Shown here piece by piece: positions 8,104-15,629 of a DNA stretch of 36,554 bases (its first letter is position 1; each line of letters opens with the position of its first letter). The notes below the pieces were generated by a model. The model made no database searches. It saw nothing but the letters and a program-made list of their open reading frames with translations, and was not told the origin of the DNA. Both the position numbers and the translations under genes were made by a program. The stretch is from Methylobacterium crusticola (GTDB taxonomy: Bacteria > Pseudomonadota > Alphaproteobacteria > Rhizobiales > Beijerinckiaceae): the NCBI RefSeq assembly GCF_003574465.1, contig NZ_QOWC01000071.1:1-36554 (forward strand). The letters run 5' to 3'.

Positions 8104-9363
8104 ATGACCCGGGCCTGCCCGTTCTCCAGCTCCCGCCGCGCCCTCCTGCGCGGCCTTGCCGCCGGCACCGGGGCCGCGGCCCTCGCGCCCGCCGCCGGGC
8201 GCGCCGAGGACGCGACGCCGACCGCCGCCAGCGACGGCACCCTCGACCGCCAGCCCTTCCACGGCCGCCACCAGGCCGGCATCGTCACGCCGCAGCCGGC
8301 GGCGGCGCTGTTCGTCGCCCTCGACGTGCTGGCCGAGGACCGGGGCGAGCTCGCCCGCCTGTTCCGGATCCTGACCGAGCGCCTCGCCTTCCTGACCGTG
8401 GGCGGGCCGGTGCCGCCCCGCGACCCGCGCCTGCCGCCGGCCGATTCCGGCATCCTCGGGCCGCAGGTGCTGCCCGACAACCTGACGGGGACGCTCGCGG
8501 TCGGGGCGAGCCTGTTCGACGACCGCTACGGCCTCGCGGCGGCCCGGCCGCGGCGCCTGCGCCCGATGGAGCGCTTCCCCAACGATTCCCTCGACGCCCG
8601 GCTCTGCCAGGGCGACCTCCTGCTGCAACTCTGCGCCAACACGCCCGAGACCAACCTGCACGCCCTGCGCGACCTGATCCGCAGCACGCCGGGCCTCGTC
8701 GCGCTGCGCTGGAAGCTCGAGGGCATGCTGCCGCCCCACGTCGTGAAGCGGGCGGGCGTCGACACGGTGCGCAACTTCCTCGGCTTCAAGGACGGCACCG
8801 CCAACCTCGACGCCCGGGACGAGGCCCTGATGCGGCGCCGGGTCTGGGTCGCTCCCGGGTCGGGCGAGCCCGCCTGGGCGGCGGACGGCTCCTACCAGGT
8901 GGTGCGGATCATCCGGAACATGGTGGAGCGCTGGGACCGCACGCCGCTCGGCGAGCAGGAGCGCATCATCGGCCGGCACAAGGACAGCGGCGCGCCCCTC
9001 GGCGAGACCCGGGAGCACGCCCTGCCGGACTACGCCGGCGACCCGCACGGGACCCGCACGCCCCTCGACGCCCATATCCGGCTCGCCAATCCCCGCACGG
9101 CGGAGACGGAGACGAGCCTCATGCTGCGCCGGGGCTACAACTATTCGGCCGGGATCACGGCGTCGGGCCAGCTCGACATGGGCCTGCTGTTCGTCTGCTT
9201 CCAGGCCGATCTCGACGCCGGCTTCGTGGCGGTGCAGAGCCGCCTGAACGGCGAGCCGCTGGAGGAGTACATCAAGCCCGTCGGCGGCGGCTACTTCTTC
9301 GCCCTGCCGGGCGTACGGGAGCCGGGCGGATTCCTCGGCCAGGGCCTGCTGGTCGGCGCCTAG
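8104..9363 (+). CDS. efeB: Deferrochelatase/peroxidase EfeB (DyP type)
   Basis: The 419-residue protein is EfeB, a Tat-exported dye-decolorising peroxidase that works with EfeU and EfeO, oxidising Fe(II) or releasing iron from heme. The Tat signal has SRRALLRG with Arg 11-12, followed by an alanine-rich hydrophobic stretch and cleavage near GRAEDA. The DyP signature GxxDG is GFKDG at residues 227-231, with the catalytic Asp at 230. The likely proximal heme ligand is His292 in IIGRHKDSGAPLG. The ATG at 8104 lies 16 bases after the efeO stop. No residue that I would expect to be essential is missing. Confidence 0.93.
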   Translation: MTRACPFSSSRRALLRGLAAGTGAAALAPAAGRAEDATPTAASDGTLDRQPFHGRHQAGIVTPQPAAALFVALDVLAEDRGELARLFRILTERLAFLTVGGPVPPRDPRLPPADSGILGPQVLPDNLTGTLAVGASLFDDRYGLAAARPRRLRPMERFPNDSLDARLCQGDLLLQLCANTPETNLHALRDLIRSTPGLVALRWKLEGMLPPHVVKRAGVDTVRNFLGFKDGTANLDARDEALMRRRVWVAPGSGEPAWAADGSYQVVRIIRNMVERWDRTPLGEQERIIGRHKDSGAPLGETREHALPDYAGDPHGTRTPLDAHIRLANPRTAETETSLMLRRGYNYSAGITASGQLDMGLLFVCFQADLDAGFVAVQSRLNGEPLEEYIKPVGGGYFFALPGVREPGGFLGQGLLVGA

Positions 9364-9370
9364 CGCAGCG

Positions 9371-9446
9371 TCGGACGGCGGGGACACGGGGTTCGCGACC
9401 CGACGAAGCCCCGGCGAGGGAGCGACCGGGTGCCGTGGCCGTCCGA
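9371..9446. repeat. Long-loop inverted repeat after efeB
   Basis: A 9-bp inverted repeat (TCGGACGGC at 9371-9379, GCCGTCCGA at 9438-9446) spans most of the gap between the convergent efeB and DUF2147 genes. The loop is 58 bases and no T-run follows. It may help end transcription from either side, but this is only a candidate. The rest of the gap shows nothing recognisable. Confidence 0.3.
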
Positions 9447-9490
9447 AACCGGGACGGGCGCGGCGCGGGGACGCCGGCTGCTCGCCGTCG

Positions 9491-10075
9491 CTACTTCGGC
9501 GCCTTCGCGGCCGGGAGGCGCCCGGCCGTCCGGTCCTGCGCCCATTCCGGATCCGCCTTCGGGCCGTCGGCGCTGCCGGTCGCGCCGGTCAGCTGGCCCG
9601 CCGCGACGTCGGTCACGCGGCTCCAGGTCTGCGAGCCGCAGAACACCGACAGCATGCAGCCCTTGACGTGCAGCCCGCCGGATTGCTCCCGCCACAGCGT
9701 GATGTCGTACTTCTTGCCGTTGTCCGCGTTGTAGATCTGGCCCTCGTACCGCGCTTCGCTGTTCGGCTTGAGCCCGAGGATCATCTGATGCCCGAGGGCG
9801 AGGCGCGGCTTCCGCTTGTCGTCGGGATTGAACTGGTCGGTGCGCGGCCGGCCGCCGTCGTCGGTGGGGGATTTCAGCCAGACGACGAAGCCGCAGACCT
9901 GCTCCTGCTTCGCCCCGCAATGCTCGACGCGCACGCGCGCGCGGCCGTCCTCGGTGAGCCAGGTGCCGGTCGGGTCCACGGGCGGCGCCGCCGCGGCCGG
10001 TCCGCAGAGGAGCGTGAGGCCGACGAGTCCCGCGAGGTGCGGGACGGCGCGCGCGCCGAGCGAGGGAGAGGGCAT
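9491..10075 (-). CDS. DUF2147 domain-containing exported protein
   Basis: The 194-residue product has a Sec signal peptide (hydrophobic LAGLVGLTLLCGPAAAA, cleavage near residue 30) and a DUF2147 domain. This is seen as DPTGTWLTEDGRARVRVEHCG near the start and GQIYNADNGKKYDITLW in the middle. DUF2147 proteins are small periplasmic beta-barrels of unknown function. Four cysteines in the mature part could form disulfides. A variable Ala/Lys/Pro-rich tail follows the domain. It lies 106 bp downstream of the tetR-family gene on the same strand, so it may be co-transcribed with or controlled by that regulator; this is inference. It converges with efeB. Confidence 0.8.
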   Translation of the reverse strand: MPSPSLGARAVPHLAGLVGLTLLCGPAAAAPPVDPTGTWLTEDGRARVRVEHCGAKQEQVCGFVVWLKSPTDDGGRPRTDQFNPDDKRKPRLALGHQMILGLKPNSEARYEGQIYNADNGKKYDITLWREQSGGLHVKGCMLSVFCGSQTWSRVTDVAAGQLTGATGSADGPKADPEWAQDRTAGRLPAAKAPK

Positions 10076-10181
10076 CGTTGTGTCCTTCGTCGTGGCAGGT
10101 GGTGGCGCGGCGGGCGGGCCGCGCCGGGAACGGGACGGGTGAGGTGGCGCCGGGACGCGGGGGCGCGGTCCCGGCCGCCGG

Positions 10182-10784
10182 TCAGGGGATCCCGGTCAGC
10201 CTCTCGTCGATGAGGGAGACGAGGCGGGCGAAGGCCGGCTCGGGATCGTAGCCCCGGACGAGCGCCCGGTTGACCACGATCCCCTTCATCAGGGGGTCGA
10301 TGGTCTCGTAGAGGGCACGGGCGTCGAAGCCCTCGACGGTCGCGAGGCGCGCGAGCGCCGCGACGAACCACGCCGCGCTGCGCTGCTGCAGATCCTGGTG
10401 CATGGCTCCGAGAACCGGGTTGCAGGTCATCTCTGCCCACATCTCGACGTGGAGGACCGCCTTCTCGGCCGTGATCTCGATGAAATGATGGCGGATGATG
10501 TAGATCAGCGCGTCCTTTACATTGCCCCCGTCTTCGAGGGCCGCGATCTGCTCGTCCGCGCGGCGGACCTCCCGGTCGGCGAGGGAGAGAACGAGGTCCT
10601 CCTTCGAGGCGAAGTAGCGATAGATGTTGGGAGCGCTCATCGCGGCCGCCCGGGCGATGTCCTGCATCGTCGTGCGGTGGAACCCGCCGCGGATGAAGCA
10701 GGCCTCGGCGGCATCGAGGATGCGCTCCCGCCGCCCCGCGCCGGTCCCGGCCTCGACCACGAGAGCAGGTGCGGGCGCGGGCAT
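10182..10784 (-). CDS. TetR/AcrR family transcriptional regulator
   Basis: The 200-residue protein has the N-terminal TetR helix-turn-helix at about residues 18-66 (RRERILDAAEACFIRGGFHRTTMQDIARAAAMSAPNIYRYF, given here as the span only for its pattern) and a helical ligand-binding C-terminal half without recognisable pocket residues. TetR proteins are usually repressors released by a small ligand. A near-perfect 20-bp palindrome lies 22 bp upstream of its ATG and overlaps its likely promoter, which points to autorepression. The neighbours are a DUF2147 exported protein downstream and a trans-aconitate methyltransferase upstream, both on the same strand. Either could be a target, but the ligand is unknown. 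Confidence 0.88.
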   Translation of the reverse strand: MPAPAPALVVEAGTGAGRRERILDAAEACFIRGGFHRTTMQDIARAAAMSAPNIYRYFASKEDLVLSLADREVRRADEQIAALEDGGNVKDALIYIIRHHFIEITAEKAVLHVEMWAEMTCNPVLGAMHQDLQQRSAAWFVAALARLATVEGFDARALYETIDPLMKGIVVNRALVRGYDPEPAFARLVSLIDERLTGIP

Positions 10785-10806
10785 CGGCTCGGCGGCGTTC
10801 CTGGCT

Positions 10807-10826
10807 GATAATGAATGTTCGTTATC
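10807..10826. promoter_or_regulatory. Palindromic operator upstream of the tetR gene
   Basis: Half-sites GATAATGAA and TTCGTTATC flank a central TG and match as inverted repeats at eight of nine positions. The AT-rich palindrome stands out in GC-rich DNA and lies 22 bp upstream of the regulator's start. Read towards the gene it contains CATTAT, a plausible -10 hexamer, so bound repressor would block the promoter. I saw no second copy in the window. Confidence 0.75.
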
Positions 10827-10949
10827 CCAGGGAATGCGGCGATCGTGAGACGGCGCGCGCCTGGGGGCCGGGCCGCGGCGGCCGACCGCACCGGGTTCGT
10901 TCCCGGCCGCGTTCAGGGTCCGCGGCGCGCCGCTGCCGGCCCCGCCGGG

Positions 10950-11723
10950 TCAGCTCCGCCGGGCCACCAGGAACAGGCGCGGGAAGGGCAGCAGCACGCG
11001 CCCGTCGCCCTGCACCGGGTAGGCCTGCGCCAGGGCGGCCTCGTAGCGGGCCAGGAACGCGGCCTGCGCGCCGGGATCGAGGGGGGCCAGGAACGGCCTC
11101 AGGCCGGTGGCCCGCACCCACTCGACGATGCCCCGGTGGCCGGCGAGCGGGTGGACGTAGGTCGTGCGCCAGAGGTCGACCGTGCAGCCGGCCGCCGACA
11201 GCCAGGTATCGTACTCCCACACGCTGCCGATCCGGCTCCGGAACGCGCCGGCACCGGCGAGGCGCTCCGCGAAGGGCGGCTCGGCCGCGACACTCCGCAT
11301 CAGCCCGTGCGAGGGCTCCTCGAGGTTGTCGGGCATCTGCACGGCGAGGCAGCCGCCCGGCGCCAGGCTGCGGGCGAGCCGCGCCAGCAGCCGGGCGTGG
11401 TCCGGCAGCCATTGCAGCACGGCGTTGGCGAAGATCAGGTCGGGCGGGTGCTCGGGCGCCCAGGCCGCGACGTCGCCCTCGACGAAGCGCCGCCCCGGCA
11501 GGCGCGTCCGCGCCTCGGCCAGCATGGCGGGCGAGGAATCGAGGCCCGTCACCTCCGCGCCGGGATAGCGGGCGACGAGGAGCTCCGTGCTGTTGCCGGG
11601 TCCGCAGCCGAGATCGACCACCCGGGCCGGCGCGTCGAGCGGCACCCGCGCCAGCAGGTCCGAGGCCGGGCGGGTCCGCTCGTCGGCGAACTTCAGGTAC
11701 TGGCCCGCATCCCAATCCGCCAT
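10950..11723 (-). CDS. tam: Trans-aconitate 2-methyltransferase
   Basis: The 257-residue protein is a class I SAM-dependent methyltransferase of the Tam type. It opens with MADWDAGQYLKFADERTRPA, the characteristic start of this enzyme. The SAM-binding motif VVDLGCGPGNSTELL is at residues 35-49, the acidic end of strand 2 is in GLDSSPAMLAEA, and later come DLIFANAVLQWLPDH and LAPGGCLAVQMPDN. Tam methylates trans-aconitate, an inhibitory by-product of the citric acid cycle, in the cytoplasm. The C-terminal half keeps the family's EYDTWLSAAGCTVDLWRTTY-like stretch. It lies between the tetR-family and NepR-like genes on the same strand, with gaps of 165 and 82 bp, so an operon is not evident. Confidence 0.9.
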   Translation of the reverse strand: MADWDAGQYLKFADERTRPASDLLARVPLDAPARVVDLGCGPGNSTELLVARYPGAEVTGLDSSPAMLAEARTRLPGRRFVEGDVAAWAPEHPPDLIFANAVLQWLPDHARLLARLARSLAPGGCLAVQMPDNLEEPSHGLMRSVAAEPPFAERLAGAGAFRSRIGSVWEYDTWLSAAGCTVDLWRTTYVHPLAGHRGIVEWVRATGLRPFLAPLDPGAQAAFLARYEAALAQAYPVQGDGRVLLPFPRLFLVARRS

Positions 11724-11805
11724 CGCCCGGCCCTCCCGCTTCCGGCCGCTTCGCGCGTCGCCCCTGCGTGCCCGCGCCGCGGACCGGACGGCCCGCGCGC
11801 AGGCG

Positions 11806-12063
11806 TCACGGCCGCCGGGCCGCCGCGACGTCGCCGAGCATCTCCTTCAGAGCGCCCTCGACCGCCTCCGTGCCGGTCTCGTGCGCCTTGAGACGCCCCT
11901 CCAGCCGGCGCAGGTGCGGGCCGAACTCGGGCGGGATCGTCGGGTCGCCGAGATATTGCGGCTTCTCCGCCTGCGCGTTGTAGACCGAGCGGAGCTGCTG
12001 CCCGAGGTGATCGCGGACCTCTCCCGGCAACACGGCGTCGTGGCTCTCGGGCGTATCGGGCAT
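11806..12063 (-). CDS. Small NepR-like putative anti-sigma protein
   Basis: The 85-residue protein (from the ATG at 12063; a GTG at 12090 would add nine residues) has a helix LGQQLRSVYNAQ at about residues 20-31, then PPEFGPHLRRLEGRLK at about 44-59. This matches the NepR pattern: a first helix with LGxxLRxxY and a second with PxxFxxLLxxLE. NepR proteins of alphaproteobacteria hold the EcfG general-stress sigma factor inactive until phosphorylated PhyR removes them. The linker between the helices is longer than usual and a charged helical tail follows. It lies 0.9 kb from a sigma factor gene whose own N-terminus carries a similar sequence. The family assignment is by motif only, and an unrelated small helical protein remains possible. 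Confidence 0.55.
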   Translation of the reverse strand: MPDTPESHDAVLPGEVRDHLGQQLRSVYNAQAEKPQYLGDPTIPPEFGPHLRRLEGRLKAHETGTEAVEGALKEMLGDVAAARRP

Positions 12064-12290
12064 CGGATGGGTCCATCTCGCGTGGATCACCCCTACGAAA
12101 TCCGATTCGCGGGGCTTTCGCCATGGTCTCGGTCGGGTGCGGTACAGATCTCGCCAAGCAGGGCCGGGCTCAGCCGGCGGGCATCCGCGCCGGGATATTT
12201 GCGGCGGGAGGCTCGAGAGGGCGTCCCGGCCCTGCCAAGGCTGCGGCGCCGGATGCCGGGCGGCCGGACACGGCAGCCGCCGCCAAACGC

Positions 12291-12315
12291 AAAAGCCCCG
12301 GCGCGAGGCCGGGGC
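12291..12315 (-). terminator. Intrinsic terminator after the DUF1236 gene
   Basis: An 8-bp perfect GC stem (GCCCCGGC / GCCGGGGC) with a GCGAG loop is followed, on the minus strand, by TTTT (12294-12291). It begins 48 bases past the stop of the DUF1236 gene, in its direction of transcription. This is the clearest rho-independent terminator in the window. The rest of the 300-bp gap (12064-12363) holds nothing else that I recognise. Confidence 0.75.
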
Positions 12316-12363
12316 CCGTCGGCGCGGGCGCCGCCCGGACGGCGGCGCCCATCGCCCGCCGGC

Positions 12364-12774
12364 TCAGTCGATGACCTGCACGATGCGGCGGGTGCCCGGG
12401 TCGACCAGCACGACGCGGTCGTTGACCACGGTGTAGCGACGGCCGCGCGCGCCGTACTCGGAGGGAACCTCGTAGTAGCTCACGCCGGATCCGGGCAGCA
12501 CGGTGCCGACGCGGACGTCGCCGTCCCAGTCGTAGGAGCGGTGCTGGCGCACGGCGTAGCTGCGGAAGCGCGGGCGCTCGTCCACGCCGAGCAGGCCGCC
12601 GACCGCGCCGGTGGCCGCGCCGACCGCGCCGCCGACGATCGCGCCGACCGGGCCGGCCGCATCCGCGCCGTCCTCGGCTCCGCGCTGGGCGCCGCCGATC
12701 AGGCCCTGGGCGTGGGCCGCCACCGGCAGGCTGAGGGCGAGGGCGGCGGTGGCGAGGAGGGTGCTGGTCTTCAT
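12364..12774 (-). CDS. DUF1236 domain-containing exported protein
   Basis: The 136-residue product has a Sec signal peptide (MKTSTLLATAALALSLPVAAHAQG, cleaved after AHA), a Gly/Ala-rich stretch resembling a glycine-zipper (GAIVGGAVGAATGAVGGLLG), and a C-terminal DUF1236 module (YYEVPSEYGARGRRYTVVNDRVVLVDPGTRRIVQVI). Such proteins are common in Hyphomicrobiales envelopes and have no known biochemical function. The ATG at 12774 was chosen over the longer open frame because it gives the signal peptide and follows a GGAGAA ribosome binding site. The gene lies directly downstream of the EcfG-type sigma gene, has a candidate EcfG promoter 63 bp upstream and ends in an intrinsic terminator, so it looks like a single-gene unit of the stress regulon. 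Confidence 0.82.
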   Translation of the reverse strand: MKTSTLLATAALALSLPVAAHAQGLIGGAQRGAEDGADAAGPVGAIVGGAVGAATGAVGGLLGVDERPRFRSYAVRQHRSYDWDGDVRVGTVLPGSGVSYYEVPSEYGARGRRYTVVNDRVVLVDPGTRRIVQVID

Positions 12775-12836
12775 CGGGCTGTTCTCCGTTCCGGTGTGGT
12801 CCACCCCGGTCGAGCGAGGCGGCTCTCGGCGGTGGT

Positions 12837-12862
12837 AACGTCGCGGTCCGCGAAACGGTTCA
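12837..12862 (-). promoter_or_regulatory. Candidate EcfG-type promoter for the DUF1236 gene
   Basis: On the minus strand TGAAC (12862-12858) is followed after 17 bases by CGTT (12840-12837). The EcfG consensus is GGAAC, 16-17 bases, CGTT, so there is one mismatch in the -35 element and none in the -10 or spacing. The site lies 63 bp before the ATG and directly downstream of the gene for an EcfG-type sigma factor. Confidence 0.5.
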
Positions 12863-12947
12863 CTCGCCGGCGCCAGAATGTCGCATTGCCCGGGGGCAGT
12901 ATGCGGGCCGCGGGCCGAGCCCCGCGGGGGCGCCGTCCGGCCCGGCC

Positions 12948-13721
12948 TCACGCCTCCTTGGGCATCGCCGACTGGATCAGCCGGTCGGTCCCGAGGTCCT
13001 CCTCGTCGTAGCCGAGGAGCTCGGCCAGGCGGCCCCGGGCCCGGCTGACCCGGCTCTTCACCGTGCCGACCTTGCAGCCCATGATGGCCGCCGCCTCCTC
13101 GTAGGACACGCCCTCGGCGCCGACCAGGACCAGGGCCTCGCGCTGGTCCGGCGGCAGCTTGGCGAGCGCGCTCTGGAGGTCCTCGACGTCGAGGCGGTCG
13201 CCCTGGTGGGGGGCGGTGGCGAGCCGCGCCGCGTAGGAGCCGTCCTGGTCCTCGACCTCGCGCACGCGCTTGCGGTGGTCGGAGTAGAAGATGTTGCGCA
13301 GGATGGTGAAGAGCCAGGCGTTCAGGTTGGTGCCGGGCTGGAACCGGCCCCGGTGCTGCCAGCCCTTCAGCAGCGTGTCCTGCACGAGGTCGTCGGCCCG
13401 GGCCGGGTTGCTGGTGAGGGAGAGCGCGAAGGCGCGCAGCGAGGGCACCGCCTGCAGCAGCCCGTCGCGGAACTCCGGCAGCACCACCTCGCCCTGGGCC
13501 TTCAGGACGGATTCGAGGCGCGCGATCAGGTCGGCGAAGCGGTTGCCGTCCTCCTCGCCCCCGAGGGAATCGTAGGCCGCCCGCAGCTGGCTGCCCAGAT
13601 GCGTGCGGATGCTGGCCGAGAGGCCGGGCCTCGGGTCAGCGAGGCCGTGCCCCGGTTCGGCCGACGGATTCGAGGCTGGATCGCGCGTCATGGCTCTCGC
13701 GTCTGGCTGCCGGGGGAACAT
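12948..13721 (-). CDS. EcfG-type sigma factor with NepR-like N-terminal domain
   Basis: The 257-residue protein has a sigma-70 region 2 at about residues 84-152 (RADDLVQDTLLKGW, NLNAWLFTILRNIFYSDHRKR) and a region 4 at about 179-232 (LPPDQREALVLVGAEGVSYEEAA, then the recognition helix IMGCKVGTVKSRVSRAR). These stretches are those of EcfG, the alphaproteobacterial general-stress sigma factor. Known EcfG proteins are usually near 180 residues. The extra N-terminus contains HLGSQLRAAYDSLG at 41-54 and GNRFADLIARLESVLKA at 59-75, matching the two helices of the anti-sigma factor NepR. The protein thus looks like a NepR-EcfG fusion. The start may be ATG 13721 or 13691; both keep the NepR-like part. 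No phyR or HWE/HisKA_2 kinase gene is nearby. Confidence 0.85.
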   Translation of the reverse strand: MFPRQPDARAMTRDPASNPSAEPGHGLADPRPGLSASIRTHLGSQLRAAYDSLGGEEDGNRFADLIARLESVLKAQGEVVLPEFRDGLLQAVPSLRAFALSLTSNPARADDLVQDTLLKGWQHRGRFQPGTNLNAWLFTILRNIFYSDHRKRVREVEDQDGSYAARLATAPHQGDRLDVEDLQSALAKLPPDQREALVLVGAEGVSYEEAAAIMGCKVGTVKSRVSRARGRLAELLGYDEEDLGTDRLIQSAMPKEA

Positions 13722-13813
13722 GGGTCCCGGATCCGGTGCCGGAAAGTCCGGCCCCCAACCTTAGCGAGAATCCGGGCGGGATCGAAAGGGGAGTGCGCCG
13801 CGCCGCGGGCGCG

Positions 13814-14605
13814 TCAGCCGCCCGCGGCGGCCCCGGCCTCGTCGCCGTCCGGCACGCCGAGCCGGAAGGCCAGCACCTCGCCGGGCGCGAGGTCGGTCCA
13901 GCGCTCGTCGCGGGTGAGGGGCTGGGTCGCCACCACCGTGACGATGTCGTCGGGCGTCGTCTCCTCGGAGAAGTCCACGCGCCAATCCTCGTCGATCAGG
14001 GTGGCGGTGCCGAAGGGGGCCCGGCGGGTGAGGGCGCACAGGCGCTTGCCGCAATGGGCGTAGAGGGTGCGGCTGTCGGAGAGCAGCATGTTGAACACGC
14101 CGAGCCCGTGCAGCTCGGCGCCGAGCTCCCGCACCGCCCCGTCGAGGCGGGTCGGCTTCGGCAGCGCCGGCCAGCGCGCCTCGAGCCGGCCGAGCATCCA
14201 GCAGAAGGCGTGCTCGCTGTCGGTGGTGCCGACGGGCCGGAAGCGCCCGAGCTCGAGGCGCTTGACGCCCTTGAGCTGCCCGTTGTGCGCGAACGTGAAG
14301 GTCCGGCCCCACAATTCGCGGCTGAACGGATGGGTGTTCTCCAGGGAGACCCGGCCGCGGTTGGCCCGGCGCACGTGCGCCACCACGATGCGGCTCTTGA
14401 TCGGGTACTGGCGGATCAGCCGGGCGATCTCCGAGCGGGCGCTGGGCTCGGGGTCGTGGAACGTGCGGCAGCCCCGCCCCTCGTAGAAGGCGATGCCCCA
14501 GCCGTCCTGGTGCGGGCCGGTCTCGCCGCCGCGGCGGGCGAGGCCCGCGAAGCTGAAGCGGATGTCGGTCGGGACATTGGCGCTCATGCCGAGCAGTTCG
14601 CACAT
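13814..14605 (-). CDS. Class II glutamine amidotransferase (YafJ-like)
   Basis: The 263-residue protein begins Met-Cys-Glu-Leu-Leu-Gly. The Cys2 becomes the N-terminal nucleophile once Met is removed, as in Ntn-type glutaminase domains. Other landmarks are HQDGWGIAFYEG, VVAHVRRANRG, ENTHPFSRELWGRTFTFAHNGQLKG and TDSEHAFCWML, all typical of the stand-alone GATase_4/YafJ group. The domain hydrolyses glutamine; no ammonia-acceptor domain is attached, and the physiological substrate of these proteins is unknown. The longer open frame upstream was rejected because only the ATG at 14605 places Cys at position 2. It precedes the sigma gene on the same strand by 92 bp. Confidence 0.85.
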   Translation of the reverse strand: MCELLGMSANVPTDIRFSFAGLARRGGETGPHQDGWGIAFYEGRGCRTFHDPEPSARSEIARLIRQYPIKSRIVVAHVRRANRGRVSLENTHPFSRELWGRTFTFAHNGQLKGVKRLELGRFRPVGTTDSEHAFCWMLGRLEARWPALPKPTRLDGAVRELGAELHGLGVFNMLLSDSRTLYAHCGKRLCALTRRAPFGTATLIDEDWRVDFSEETTPDDIVTVVATQPLTRDERWTDLAPGEVLAFRLGVPDGDEAGAAAGG

Positions 14606-14655
14606 GGCGAGGCTTATAGGGCGGGAAGCCTGAGTGGCGAGTGAATGCGGCCGGC

Positions 14656-14955
14656 TCAGCGGGTCAGGTAGTCGGTCAGCGTCATGGCGAACAGGATCCC
14701 GACCCAGAAGAAGCCGATCCCGGCAAACAGCCGCACCAGCGGCGGCTCGTGGCGCACCTCCATGGACACCCACAGGATCGTCACCACCATGGCGGTGGCC
14801 ACCATGAGCTCGAGGATCCAGACGTGGGCGAACGGCAGGGTCGCGCCGAGCGCGACGTTGACGCCGAGGAGCCCCAGCAGGGCGCCGGCGGTGAGCACCG
14901 GCACCCGCATGTGCGCCCGCAGGACGCGGCGCTCGTCGTCGCTCATGCGCGCCAT
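14656..14955 (-). CDS. Cytochrome c oxidase subunit IV-like protein
   Basis: The 99-residue protein has three predicted TM helices (about residues 19-38, 43-63 and 74-95), including the family-like HVWILELMVATAMVVTILWVSMEVRHE stretch, given here only for its pattern. This is the bacterial COX4/CtaF type, a small subunit that stabilises the heme-copper oxidase. It is the last gene of the ACIII-caa3 operon and starts 8 bp after the coxC stop, the only non-overlapping junction in the operon. ATG 14955 was preferred to ATG 14946 because it follows a TAGGGGG ribosome binding site. A Sec-independent membrane protein is expected. Confidence 0.75.
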   Translation of the reverse strand: MARMSDDERRVLRAHMRVPVLTAGALLGLLGVNVALGATLPFAHVWILELMVATAMVVTILWVSMEVRHEPPLVRLFAGIGFFWVGILFAMTLTDYLTR

Positions 14956-14963
14956 CCGGCCCC

Positions 14964-15629
14964 CTACCGGTTCACCACGTAGAGGATCGGGAAGGCCAGG
15001 ATCCAGATCAGGTCGATGAAGTGCCAGTAGAGGCCGAAGATCTCGATCCGGTTCTGGTGGCGCGCGAGGAAGCCCGGGCGGCTCGCCTGCCAGGTCATCG
15101 CCAGGAGGATGCCGATCCCGGTCGTCAGGTGCAGGCCGTGCAGCGAGGTCGCGACGTAGTAGAGGTTGACGAACAGGCGCGAGGCCGGCGCGCTCTCGAG
15201 GGCGTAGGGCCGGCCGCCGAGGAACGGCATCATGTGCTCGTGGTAGTCGGCCCAGTATTCGTAGCCCTTGAACGCGAGGAACAGGGTGCCGAGCGCCGCC
15301 GTGGCCAGCATGAACCGGACCATGCCGCGCTGCCAGCCCAGGCGCGAGAGCTGGATCGCCCCCGACATGGTCAGGCTGGAGGTGATCAGCACCACGGTGT
15401 TGAGGGCGCCGATCCAGAACTTGAGGTGGCGCGCCGCCTCCTGCACCGCCTCCGGGTGGAGGAGGCGCAGGACGAGGGCGGTGAGGAACAGCCCGGCGAA
15501 GAGCAGGAGCTCGGTGAGGAGCCAGGCCCACATCCCGAGCACCGCGGCGTGGCGCTGCTGCTCGACCGTGGCGAAGTGCGAGACCAGCGCCACCCCGACG
15601 CCCTCGGCTCCCTCGGCCCCCGCGCTCAC
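14964..15629 (-). CDS. coxC: Cytochrome c oxidase subunit III
   Basis: The 221-residue protein has five predicted TM helices and the family's conserved acidic residue in helix 1 (LLTELLLFAGLF), the ALNTVVLITSSLTMSGAIQ stretch and the terminal WHFIDLIWILAFPILYV. Five helices, without the first two seen in the seven-helix form, is usual for oxidases of this type. Subunit III lends stability to subunit I and shapes the proton entry. The GTG at 15629 overlaps the coxA stop in GTGA, so translation is likely coupled. The open frame continues upstream into coxA as shadow sequence, which was discarded. Confidence 0.88.
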   Translation of the reverse strand: MSAGAEGAEGVGVALVSHFATVEQQRHAAVLGMWAWLLTELLLFAGLFLTALVLRLLHPEAVQEAARHLKFWIGALNTVVLITSSLTMSGAIQLSRLGWQRGMVRFMLATAALGTLFLAFKGYEYWADYHEHMMPFLGGRPYALESAPASRLFVNLYYVATSLHGLHLTTGIGILLAMTWQASRPGFLARHQNRIEIFGLYWHFIDLIWILAFPILYVVNR

